A program made the translations under genes and the position numbers. The notes under the pieces were generated by a model, which saw nothing but the letters and a program-made list of their open reading frames with translations, made no database searches and had not been told where the DNA came from. A stretch of DNA of 8,284 nt from Thermoplasmata archaeon (GTDB lineage Archaea; Thermoplasmatota; Thermoplasmata; Thermoplasmatales; Thermoplasmataceae). Every line of letters starts with the position of its first letter. The stretch's first letter is position 1. The DNA lies in assembly GCA_021797265.1 (NCBI GenBank), contig JAJZZZ010000038.1, positions 1 through 8,284 on the forward strand, in the 5' to 3' direction. Shown piece after piece: positions 1-5,769 of this stretch.

Positions 1-844
1 GAAAGTTAAGCATTGGAGTGATGATAAAATTCGTGCTAGAGTCAAAGAACTGTCTGAAACACTCGGAATTAGTGAAGTTGTAACAAAGCGACCCGGACAG
101 GTTAGTGGAGGTCAACAACAGAGAGTAGCTCTAGCAAGGGCTCTTGCAAAGAATCCATCTCTTCTATTGCTTGATGAACCATTCAGCAATCTTGATGCTA
201 ACACAAAGGATGATGCAAGAAGCCTGGTAAGGAAAATACAGCAAGATTTCGGAGTGACCGCCATCATCGTTTCGCACGATCCTTCTGACATATTCTCACT
301 AGCACAGGAAGTGGCAGTTATCGCGAAAGGGGAACTTATTCAAGTTGCTACTCCTAAAGAACTATATGATCGCCCGAAGAACCTCAAGGTGGCAGGGTCA
401 CTAGGGGATATGAATATTCTTGATGGTAAGTCGATCCGGAATGGTGCAAAATATGATATCGTAATTACTGGACTGGTTACAATCAAAGATCTTGTTGCTA
501 GCAACGAAGCACTTCCTGAATCTATCAAGGTTGGGATCAGACCAGAAGATTTGATGTTGGTTCCGGCAAAACGTCCCATTTCTGAACTTTTTGAGGATGA
601 AAACTCTGAGGATGTACTGGAAAAACTAGGAGATCTGGTTGTAGATGCGTCTAACTATTCTCAGGGTTCATTTCTCATTTCGTTACTTTTCAACAATGGA
701 CTCTCAAGGATTAATGGAATCAGTAGAGAGGCTTTACTTCCCGGGGAATCCTTAACTATTTATGCAAAGAAAAACAAGATTAAGATATTCAATGCAGAAA
801 GCGGAGACTATATAGAAACTAACCCTAAATTTATTGAGAATTAG
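1..844 (+). CDS. Sugar ABC transporter ATP-binding subunit, MalK/GlcV-like (5'-truncated)
   Basis: This is the cytoplasmic ATPase that powers an ABC importer, most likely for a sugar. The gene enters from the left edge, open from base 2, and gives 280 visible residues; the Walker A part lies outside the window. Seen: ABC signature VSGGQQQR (residues 34-41 of the visible part), Walker B LLLLDEP (54-60), D-loop SNLD (62-65) and the switch histidine in IIVSHDP (H92). After the ATPase domain comes a C-terminal OB/TOBE-like region with the IRPEDL signature near residue 180, typical of MalK/GlcV/UgpC subunits of carbohydrate importers. The open frame runs well before the first in-frame TTG at 167, so that codon is not the start. 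The permease and binding-protein genes are presumably further left. The gene is more A+T-rich than the genes to its right. ABC ATPase is certain; sugar as substrate is inferred from the C-terminal domain and the sugar-acid genes next door. Confidence 0.9.
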   Translation, partial: KVKHWSDDKIRARVKELSETLGISEVVTKRPGQVSGGQQQRVALARALAKNPSLLLLDEPFSNLDANTKDDARSLVRKIQQDFGVTAIIVSHDPSDIFSLAQEVAVIAKGELIQVATPKELYDRPKNLKVAGSLGDMNILDGKSIRNGAKYDIVITGLVTIKDLVASNEALPESIKVGIRPEDLMLVPAKRPISELFEDENSEDVLEKLGDLVVDASNYSQGSFLISLLFNNGLSRINGISREALLPGESLTIYAKKNKIKIFNAESGDYIETNPKFIEN

Positions 845-857
845 TAAATATTATCAC

Positions 858-878
858 ACCCTTTTCTTATTTTTGGGA
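858..878 (+). terminator. T-rich terminator after the ABC ATPase gene
   Basis: The pyrimidine-rich stretch TTTTCTTATTTTT (862-874) lies about 17 nt past the stop codon and is flanked by CCC and GGG. T-rich runs without a strong hairpin are the usual archaeal terminator, and the next gene converges from the other strand. Confidence 0.45.
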
Positions 879-978
879 CATTAGATTCAGAAGACTTTTT
901 CAGGAGCGAATATTTCTAGCGAGGATAAGATCCAGGAGAATCTACCAATCAAAGATGGAAAAAGGATCAACAATTATA

Positions 979-999
979 ATTTTAATGATACATTAAAAT
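979..999. terminator. AT-rich perfect hairpin between convergent genes
   Basis: ATTTTAATG and CATTAAAAT form a perfect 9-bp inverted repeat around a 3-nt ATA loop. It begins 4 nt beyond the stop codon of the leftward dehydratase gene. On that strand a T-run (near 958-962) follows about 17 nt further on. Most simply it is a terminator or 3'-end-stabilising hairpin for the dehydratase transcript, and it may block read-through from the convergent ABC gene. Confidence 0.4.
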
Positions 1000-1003
1000 G
1001 CCA

Positions 1004-2170
1004 TCATTTGAACCCTCTTTTTTCCCAACCCTCTGAAAACAGATTGAAGTCCTTGTTTTGCTCATTTGCAAGATAATCCTTAACCTTTTCCTTAATGTTT
1101 ATGCCTATGCCTGGCTTATCGCTAATAATTTCGTACCCGTCCACTATCCTGGGCTTGTTATCCACTATATCCCATGCCCATTCCGGATATGCAAATTCAT
1201 CGAACATCTCCTGAATTTTCAGGTTAGGTACCGTAGCATCAAGCTGTGCTGTTATGAAAGTGTTGATTGGCCCCTCAGCCTGATGTGGTGCCAGTCCTAT
1301 GTTATATGCCTCTGCCATGGCGGCAATTTTCTTGGTTTCGAGAATTCCTCCTGTGTTGATCACATCAGGCTGAGCTACACTGATGGCCCCAAGCTCAAAG
1401 GGCCTCATGAAATCAAATCTTGTTATGAATCTCTCGCCAGCTGCAATCGGGACCTTTGTAGATTTTGAAATAACCGCCATACCCTCAATATCTTCCGGTA
1501 TGACTGGCTCTTCAAACCAGCCTATGTTATCGTATCTCTCCAGATATCTTGCAATCTTCATGGCTGTTGAACGGTTGAATCTACCATGTCCCTCGATCAA
1601 AAGTTCAACCTTCTCCCCCACAGAATTCTGAACGGATTCGATAATGGTCAGAGCCTTTCTGTACTCTTCATTATCAAGAAATCCAGACCCGGCCCCAAAC
1701 GGATCGAACTTGAGAGATTTATAGCCTTTTTTCACTGCCTGTTTTGCCAGTTTACCCCAGTCTTCTATGGAATTTGCTGAGGTATACCATCCATTTGCAT
1801 AAACCGGAATCCTGTCACGGAATTTCCCACCAATGAAAGTATAAACAGGGGCTCCATATGATTTCCCCAGGAGGTCCCATGCTGCGCACTCTACACCGCT
1901 CATCAGAGAAATGCTCACCAGATCCTTGCTTCTGTTGAATGTTCTGAGCATCCATCTGTTCACGAAGCTCTCAATGTTAAATGGGTTTCCGCCAATGATC
2001 AAATCGCCGAGATCTTTTAGCCTCTCCTGAACTGAAAATTGCCCACTGAATACAGTTGCTTCACCGGTTCCGATTGAGCCGTCTGCAGTGACTAACTCCA
2101 GGAAAACCCATTTTTTCCAAGGATTCCGAACAATATATGTCCTTACATCTGTTACTTTCTGCTCATACAT
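1004..2170 (-). CDS. Sugar-acid dehydratase, enolase superfamily (gluconate/galactonate dehydratase type)
   Basis: This probable cytoplasmic Mg2+-dependent dehydratase converts an aldonate (D-gluconate and/or D-galactonate) to its 2-keto-3-deoxy acid, the second step of the archaeal Entner-Doudoroff pathway. An N-terminal capping domain (about residues 1-115) precedes a TIM barrel. Residues are numbered from the ATG at 2170 (388 aa). Probable metal ligands are E193 (in IEGHGRF), E220 (WFEEP) and E246 (AAGERF). Catalytic candidates are H195, D269 (QPDVINTGG) and H296 (LAPHQAEGP), with E321 behind. The spacings E220-E246 (26), E246-H296 (50) and H296-E321 (25) match those I recall for E. coli DgoD, so the active site looks intact. 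A TTG at 2188 is in frame, but the ATG at 2170 is preferred: it has GGTGA 10 nt upstream and a box A about 24 nt upstream. The kinase gene lies 112 bp upstream on the same strand. Gluconate versus galactonate cannot be decided from sequence; other acid sugars are possible. Confidence 0.88.
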   Translation of the reverse strand: MYEQKVTDVRTYIVRNPWKKWVFLELVTADGSIGTGEATVFSGQFSVQERLKDLGDLIIGGNPFNIESFVNRWMLRTFNRSKDLVSISLMSGVECAAWDLLGKSYGAPVYTFIGGKFRDRIPVYANGWYTSANSIEDWGKLAKQAVKKGYKSLKFDPFGAGSGFLDNEEYRKALTIIESVQNSVGEKVELLIEGHGRFNRSTAMKIARYLERYDNIGWFEEPVIPEDIEGMAVISKSTKVPIAAGERFITRFDFMRPFELGAISVAQPDVINTGGILETKKIAAMAEAYNIGLAPHQAEGPINTFITAQLDATVPNLKIQEMFDEFAYPEWAWDIVDNKPRIVDGYEIISDKPGIGINIKEKVKDYLANEQNKDFNLFSEGWEKRGFK

Positions 2171-2190
2171 GAGTAAGGATTCACCCAATG

Positions 2191-2198
2191 CTTAAATG
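2191..2198 (-). promoter_or_regulatory. Candidate box A (TATA) of the dehydratase gene
   Basis: CATTTAAG on the minus strand is centred about 24 nt upstream of the ATG at 2170. That spacing would place the transcription start at or next to the start codon. A GGTGA motif between box and ATG is a competing sign of a leadered or read-through transcript from the kinase gene, so both modes are possible. Confidence 0.35.
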
Positions 2199-2254
2199 AA
2201 TGTTGTCGATGGAAAAGAATCCGCTAAGGCTATGGACCTTCCCAATACCGGGCC

Positions 2255-2269
2255 ATTTCACTGTGAAAT
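2255..2269. repeat. Perfect 15-bp palindrome between kinase and dehydratase genes
   Basis: ATTTCACTGTGAAAT has 7-bp arms around one central base. It lies 13 nt past the kinase stop and about 60 bp upstream of the candidate dehydratase box A. It could be an operator for a sugar-responsive regulator or a processing hairpin. There is no T-run next to it, so a terminator is less likely. Confidence 0.45.
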
Positions 2270-2282
2270 ACGGGAATCACAA

Positions 2283-3281
2283 TTATTGATCAATTATCCC
2301 AAGTGAATCCCGAAGAATGTCGGGAGTGTTCTTCATTATGGATTCTTGCAGAGAATCTATTGCGTGGTCTCTTTCTGCAGCAGAAAAGGAAAAGCCGATG
2401 TCCCTCGAAGCAAGAACTATCCCGCCGATACACACATGAAAACCCGGGAAGAATCTTACCTTACATTTCATGGAGGATTGTATGCTCTCTTTAAGCAATT
2501 TACCTGATAGAGTTGTTCCCCCAACCACAGAAACCGCAGGACAGTTAGGAAATCGCTCAAGCATGGAATTCAGAATTGAAGCCGTGTATCTCCCAGCTTC
2601 CTGGATTATTGAAATTGCTACCTGATCCCCTGCCATTGCCAGTTTGGTAACATATGGGGCCATCATTGCTATCTTCCTTTTATCTCTGTTTTTCTCTATT
2701 GAGCCCGTAACATTCCTGAAGTTATCCCCAAAATATTGCTCCACAAGCTCCACCATGCTTGAGCCGGGAAGTATTCCATCACTCTGCCTTTCGGCGTATG
2801 TTATGGCTGTCTTAGAAATCCATGAGGCCGACCCTTCATCTCCTGCAAACCAGCCCCATCCTCCTACCCGCTGAATAATCTGATTCTTCTGGTAATATCC
2901 AACACTACCGGTTCCGGGAGCGAACATAACTCCATCATCAAAGAGATTGCTCATGCGGTAGGCTACTAACCCATCGTTTTCAAGTCTGTATTTTTTAGGT
3001 CCGAAGATCTTCCTGACGATATTATTTCCGATTTCCGTTGATCTGGCCGAATCGCCTATTCCTGCCAGGCCCAATACAATGTAATTTAGTTTGTCTTCAG
3101 TGACCTCAGCCTCCTGCAATGCGGAATCTACGGCCATCTGTATATTTTCCCGAGAGGCTTGCTCCGACACTGACATGAAGTTTGATGCGCCGGAAATGCC
3201 AGAAGAGAGGAATCCACGGGCTTTCTCGTCGTATATTACGGCACAGGTCTTTGTTGCACCGCCATCAACGGATAGGATCAT
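2283..3281 (-). CDS. BadF/BadG/BcrA/BcrD-family sugar kinase, probable 2-keto-3-deoxygluconate kinase
   Basis: A 332-residue soluble kinase of the ASKHA (actin/hexokinase-like) fold. Seen: phosphate-1 loop DGGATKT (D6-T12), likely catalytic aspartate D103 in ENDG, phosphate-2 loop APGTGS (121-126), the family signature GGWGWFAGDEGSASWI (140-155) and the adenosine-binding VVGGT (252-256). All key motifs are present and the length is normal. Family members include N-acetylglucosamine kinase and 2-hydroxyacyl-CoA dehydratase activators. This protein lacks the cysteines that bind an Fe-S cluster in the activators, so a sugar kinase is favoured. From memory, Thermoplasma acidophilum has a KDG kinase of an unusual class of this kind; with the sugar-acid dehydratase next in line, KDG (or KDGal) is the best substrate guess. 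N-acetylglucosamine is the main alternative. The ATG at 3281 has no Shine-Dalgarno match but has a TATA box about 24 nt upstream, implying leaderless expression. Confidence 0.85.
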   Translation of the reverse strand: MILSVDGGATKTCAVIYDEKARGFLSSGISGASNFMSVSEQASRENIQMAVDSALQEAEVTEDKLNYIVLGLAGIGDSARSTEIGNNIVRKIFGPKKYRLENDGLVAYRMSNLFDDGVMFAPGTGSVGYYQKNQIIQRVGGWGWFAGDEGSASWISKTAITYAERQSDGILPGSSMVELVEQYFGDNFRNVTGSIEKNRDKRKIAMMAPYVTKLAMAGDQVAISIIQEAGRYTASILNSMLERFPNCPAVSVVGGTTLSGKLLKESIQSSMKCKVRFFPGFHVCIGGIVLASRDIGFSFSAAERDHAIDSLQESIMKNTPDILRDSLGIIDQ

Positions 3282-3300
3282 TCGGTAGAATTATTCGGAA

Positions 3301-3308
3301 ATATATAA
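3301..3308 (-). promoter_or_regulatory. Box A (TATA) promoter of the kinase gene
   Basis: TTATATAT on the minus strand is centred about 24 nt upstream of the ATG at 3281, ideal for an archaeal promoter whose start site falls on the A of the ATG. It lies just past the predicted end of the transposon relic. Confidence 0.6.
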
Positions 3309-3330
3309 CCATGCAATAGGGTGACCTCCT

Positions 3331-3350
3331 CTCCCAGCTTTCGCAGGGAG
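3331..3350 (-). ncRNA. GNRA-capped hairpin, omega-RNA-like 3' scaffold
   Basis: On the minus strand CTCCC-t-GC-GAAA-GC-t-GGGAG folds as a 5-bp stem, a T·T mismatch, a 2-bp stem and a GAAA tetraloop. GGAGGTCAC follows at once. A tetraloop hairpin just before a GGTCAC/GGTTCAC-like end is the layout expected for the 3' end of a TnpB guide-RNA scaffold. Expression is not shown by the sequence. Confidence 0.45.
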
Positions 3351-3397
3351 CTTCCCACTTCAAAGGTTGCTGGCGGAATCTCCATGGGCTTGAATTC

Positions 3398-3412
3398 CCC
3401 TCGGCCCGAGGG
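3398..3412. repeat. 15-bp GC-rich palindrome
   Basis: CCCTCGG-C-CCGAGGG is a perfect 7-bp inverted repeat around one base. It is unusually GC-rich for this window and sits inside the putative tnpB tail, where an omega-RNA stem would lie. Confidence 0.6.
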
Positions 3413-3535
3413 TACTCTGTCCTTCATGCTAAGCCACCTGACTTTACGGATGCAGGCACGCATGAAGCAATATGCTATCCGACCTGTTTCACTTCTGTCT
3501 GCCAGCGGACACAGGAATATGATGAGAGAAATCAT

Positions 3536-3647
3536 AAAGTTTCGCTCGCTTTCATCCTCTCTCTTGCGAAAGGGGACTTCTCGCTCGCATATGTTAAATT
3601 CTAAACTAAAACAAGATTTAAAAAATATCGCTAAGGGAAAATACAGG
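3536..3647. other. Gene-free stretch beside the transposon relic
   Basis: No coding signal is seen. TTTCGC (3540-3545) and GCGAAA (3565-3570) form an inverted repeat with a 19-nt loop, and CGCTCGC occurs twice (3543-3549 and 3583-3589). These could be remnants of the relic's other end or of deleted tnpB sequence, but I cannot place a boundary. Confidence 0.3.
3604..3630 (-). terminator. T-rich terminator after the flippase gene
   Basis: On the minus strand, about 20 nt past the flippase stop, ATATTTTTTAAATC contains a T6 run (3620-3625). A second run, TTGTTTTAG, follows. This is a typical archaeal T-rich termination region. Confidence 0.45.
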
Positions 3648-5198
3648 TTAACTGCCCATCATCTTTTCATCTGTGTCAGTATCCTCTTCTTCAAACCGTT
3701 TTTTAACTGCAAAAGGGCTGAAATTAGAAATGATTCTCCTGATTTCATCCAGTGATGTTTCCTTCATCAGAATTGCCACAGCGAAGTATATGACCATGGA
3801 AGCAAGTGTCACAGGAATCAACACAAGAATGTCCTTTGGAACAATAACGGTCTGGATCCAGAATAGGAAGCCCGCCTGGACGCCGGCAGGCAATACCTGT
3901 CGGAATATAGCGTAGTTCGCCTTTATGCCCTCCATCTTCATTACAACAACCCGGTACACGATTGCAGATATTATGCCTCCCACAAGCATGGCATAGGCAG
4001 CACCATATGCTCCCAGAGAAAAGAATGATATATTGAATATCTTGGGCGGCACAAGTATCAGGATCAGGAATATATTCAGGAACACAAGAGTTGTGTCAAT
4101 CTTGGCAATGGTCATGGTTTTTGACCTGCTGACAATTGATGAGCTGTAGGGAGTGTTTATGGCACTGAAATATGCTCGCCAGGAAAGCAAAGAGAGCATA
4201 AGGCTGAACTCTATGTAGCCGGCAGTGAAAATATTCATGACGTAGAGTGAGAGGATTGAAAGCGGAATCACCATTGGGAGTGTATAAAGGGAAATGAGCC
4301 TCTCAAATTCGTGTATGGACTGGTTGTGGGTACTCTTGCCATGAAATTTCTGGTATTTGATCAGCAACGGAACGAAGAATGTGGACATTGACCCGCTCAG
4401 GGTGGTGATTATTGCTGCAATTGTCTGGCTTGTATAGAATGCACCTGTGGCATCAGCATGCCAGAATAGCTGGATTATGACTTTATCTATATTGCCGCTG
4501 ATTGTTCCCACTGAAGTAACAAGCATCAGAGGCAGTGCAATTACCGTGTAAGCCCTGAACATTGTCCTTGTTGGCCGTGAGATCTTCCAGGGTCTGCCCA
4601 GTACAAGACCAACTATGAAGTATATGGAATATGACACACTGTAAGTGGATGACAGGTAAAGAGCATCCATATATCCACCACTGCCTGAATATCTGACTAT
4701 GAGAGCCAGGAATATGAAAACGGAGTTTCTGAATACAGCTTCCACCAGAGGGGGAATTGACGTCCTTACGGACTTCAGTGTTGCCCTGAAATAGGCATTT
4801 GGAAACGCAGTGAGATTCTGGAAAAAGAAGTAAGGTATGAGAGCCAGTATGATCCAGTACTCTATGGGAGACTGGAACCCCCTGTGGAGAACAAGCGTCC
4901 AGAACTCCAGTGCAGCTACCACAAGAACCACGAATAAAAGTCCCAGAACAACCTTGATTGTAAGGAAAGTCGCATTGCAAGTTGCAATGTCCTCGCCATT
5001 GGATATCTTTATTGTGTGAGCAGTAGAATAGCCCAGATCGCCGATCAGTGAAAATATCCCAACAAATCCTATACCGAAGGCTACAAAACCCCAGTCTGTG
5101 GTCCCAATGTAACGCAGTATGAAGAATAAACCTACGAAACCCAGGATGGCACTCAGGACATTCTGGATGATCAGGATAGGGGATCTCTGGGCGAACAC
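3648..5198 (-). CDS. Polysaccharide (lipid-linked glycan) flippase, MOP superfamily / Wzx-like
   Basis: A 516-residue integral membrane protein with about 12-14 hydrophobic segments, usual for Wzx/RfbX-like proteins that flip lipid-linked oligosaccharides across the membrane. Seen: first membrane span at about residues 8-30 starting just after MFAQRSP, the family-like segment SGNIDKVIIQLF...ATGAFYTSQTIA (234-261) between mid-protein spans, paired C-terminal spans (about 365-480), and an acidic hydrophilic tail (EEEDTDTDEK). The start is GTG at 5198; no other start lies between it and the first span. Box A-like TTTTAATG is centred about 26 nt upstream, consistent with leaderless transcription, although a purine-rich AGGGGGAA also touches the start. 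Its own promoter and the 70-bp gap separate it from the MarR gene. In Thermoplasmata such a protein could serve lipoglycan or S-layer glycan assembly; the substrate is unknown. Confidence 0.82.
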   Translation of the reverse strand: MFAQRSPILIIQNVLSAILGFVGLFFILRYIGTTDWGFVAFGIGFVGIFSLIGDLGYSTAHTIKISNGEDIATCNATFLTIKVVLGLLFVVLVVAALEFWTLVLHRGFQSPIEYWIILALIPYFFFQNLTAFPNAYFRATLKSVRTSIPPLVEAVFRNSVFIFLALIVRYSGSGGYMDALYLSSTYSVSYSIYFIVGLVLGRPWKISRPTRTMFRAYTVIALPLMLVTSVGTISGNIDKVIIQLFWHADATGAFYTSQTIAAIITTLSGSMSTFFVPLLIKYQKFHGKSTHNQSIHEFERLISLYTLPMVIPLSILSLYVMNIFTAGYIEFSLMLSLLSWRAYFSAINTPYSSSIVSRSKTMTIAKIDTTLVFLNIFLILILVPPKIFNISFFSLGAYGAAYAMLVGGIISAIVYRVVVMKMEGIKANYAIFRQVLPAGVQAGFLFWIQTVIVPKDILVLIPVTLASMVIYFAVAILMKETSLDEIRRIISNFSPFAVKKRFEEEDTDTDEKMMGS

Positions 5199-5220
5199 TT
5201 TCCCCCTAATCCAATCTGAT

Positions 5221-5228
5221 CATTAAAA
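5221..5228 (-). promoter_or_regulatory. Candidate box A of the flippase gene
   Basis: TTTTAATG on the minus strand, preceded by a GAGAGG purine stretch that could act as a BRE, is centred about 26 nt upstream of the GTG at 5198. The spacing suggests a leaderless transcript. Confidence 0.4.
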
Positions 5229-5268
5229 CCTCTCTCAATGCCAGGTCTATACAGATTAGTGTCTGCGC

Positions 5269-5754
5269 CTATTTTGCATCTGTACCCGCCAGGGCGACTG
5301 GTGACTGCCGTGAAACCTTGGATGCGATCTGCTCCTCAACCCTGGCAAGGATGCATTTCACGTTGTTCATGTCCTGTGGAGAGAGAAAATCAAGGGTATC
5401 TATTATGAACTTTTCATGCAGATCCTTGATTTCAGTGAAGAAAGATCTGCCACGTTCTGTGGTCACTATATTAATCACTCTCCTGTCATCCTGGCTCCTA
5501 AGGCGGTGAACTAACCCTTTTTCTTCCAGTTTGTCAACAATATTCGTGACCCATCCCTGAGTGATCATGTTGGCTTCCGCCAGCTTTATCATGGGCTGCG
5601 GACCATGATTATTGAGGGTCTTGAGAATCCTGAACTCCATTATTGATAGTCCGTTATCGGAGAGCCTCTTCTCAACCTGCCTCGACCATGTTTTGTTTAT
5701 TGACGTTATGAGCCTCCATAGCTCAAGGCTTGATTGTTTTCTTTCTTCATCCAT
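5269..5754 (-). CDS. MarR-family transcriptional regulator
   Basis: A 161-residue winged-helix DNA-binding protein, usual MarR length, expected to act as a dimer. Seen (from the ATG at 5754): N-terminal dimerisation helix (about 8-35), helix-turn-helix at about 55-80 (MIKLAE...ITQGWVTNIVDKLEEKGLV), the wing with SQDDRRVINIVTTERG (87-102), and a C-terminal helical dimerisation region. The GTG at 5763, overlapping the MFS stop, is also in frame. The ATG is preferred because AAGGTGAT, the best Shine-Dalgarno in the window, ends 4 nt before it. The gap to the MFS gene is only 5 nt, and the ribosome binding site contains the MFS stop codon, so translation is probably coupled. MarR proteins beside efflux pumps usually repress the pump operon until a ligand (phenolics, drugs) binds; this is the likely role here. 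Confidence 0.9.
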   Translation of the reverse strand: MDEERKQSSLELWRLITSINKTWSRQVEKRLSDNGLSIMEFRILKTLNNHGPQPMIKLAEANMITQGWVTNIVDKLEEKGLVHRLRSQDDRRVINIVTTERGRSFFTEIKDLHEKFIIDTLDFLSPQDMNNVKCILARVEEQIASKVSRQSPVALAGTDAK

Positions 5755-5769
5755 TTGAATCACCTTCTC
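5755..5769 (-). promoter_or_regulatory. Ribosome binding site deciding the MarR start
   Basis: The minus strand reads GAAGGTGATTCAA directly before the ATG at 5754. GGTGAT matches the complement of the archaeal 16S 3' end, and its TGA is the stop codon of the MFS gene. This selects the ATG over the GTG at 5763 and ties the two genes translationally. Confidence 0.65.

Larger units (their letters stand above)
3309..3535 (-). pseudogene. Relic of a tnpB 3' end (IS605/IS1341 type) with omega-RNA-like end
   Basis: The minus strand carries an 85-codon open stretch (3535 down to 3278) that is not a credible gene: it runs into the kinase start and has no family-like core. Its second half, containing VPSGRGEFKP, MEIPP and EVGSSLR, resembles the variable tail that ends many archaeal TnpB proteins. 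The nucleotide pattern GAAGTGGGAAGC, then a hairpin, then GGAGGTCAC resembles the conserved right end of such elements, where the omega-RNA scaffold overlaps the tnpB 3' end. Two hairpins are visible (3398-3412 and 3331-3350). The RuvC catalytic residues, zinc-finger cysteines and N-terminus are absent, so this would be a decayed fragment or a solo right end. The identification is by recollection of tail patterns, not alignment. A non-transposon structured RNA is the alternative. Confidence 0.55.

Noticed and set aside
1058..1468. 136-residue plus-strand frame opposite the dehydratase
   Set aside because: Antisense to a gene with an intact active site; no start signal or known domain.
3278..3535. 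85-residue minus-strand frame as a real small gene
   Set aside because: It overlaps the kinase promoter and start, lacks a ribosome binding site, and is better explained as a decayed tnpB tail.
3540..3589. Inverted and direct GCGAGCGA-type repeats as transposon terminal repeats
   Set aside because: They are short, with no matching sequence at the other side of the relic and no target duplication; noted only as features of the gap.
3321..3755. 144-residue open frame on the plus strand
   Set aside because: It overlaps the 3' end of the flippase gene in antisense, starts inside the presumed element end, has no recognisable motif and no convincing start signal.
4483..4980. 165-residue minus-strand frame inside the flippase gene
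   Set aside because: It is an out-of-frame shadow of the flippase; the product is Cys/Ser/Gly-rich with no domain, while the flippase frame shows membrane spans throughout.
5755..5763. GTG at 5763 as the MarR start
   Set aside because: It would give a 4-nt overlap with the MFS gene, but GGTGAT then falls on the start itself; the ATG at 5754 has the correctly spaced binding site.
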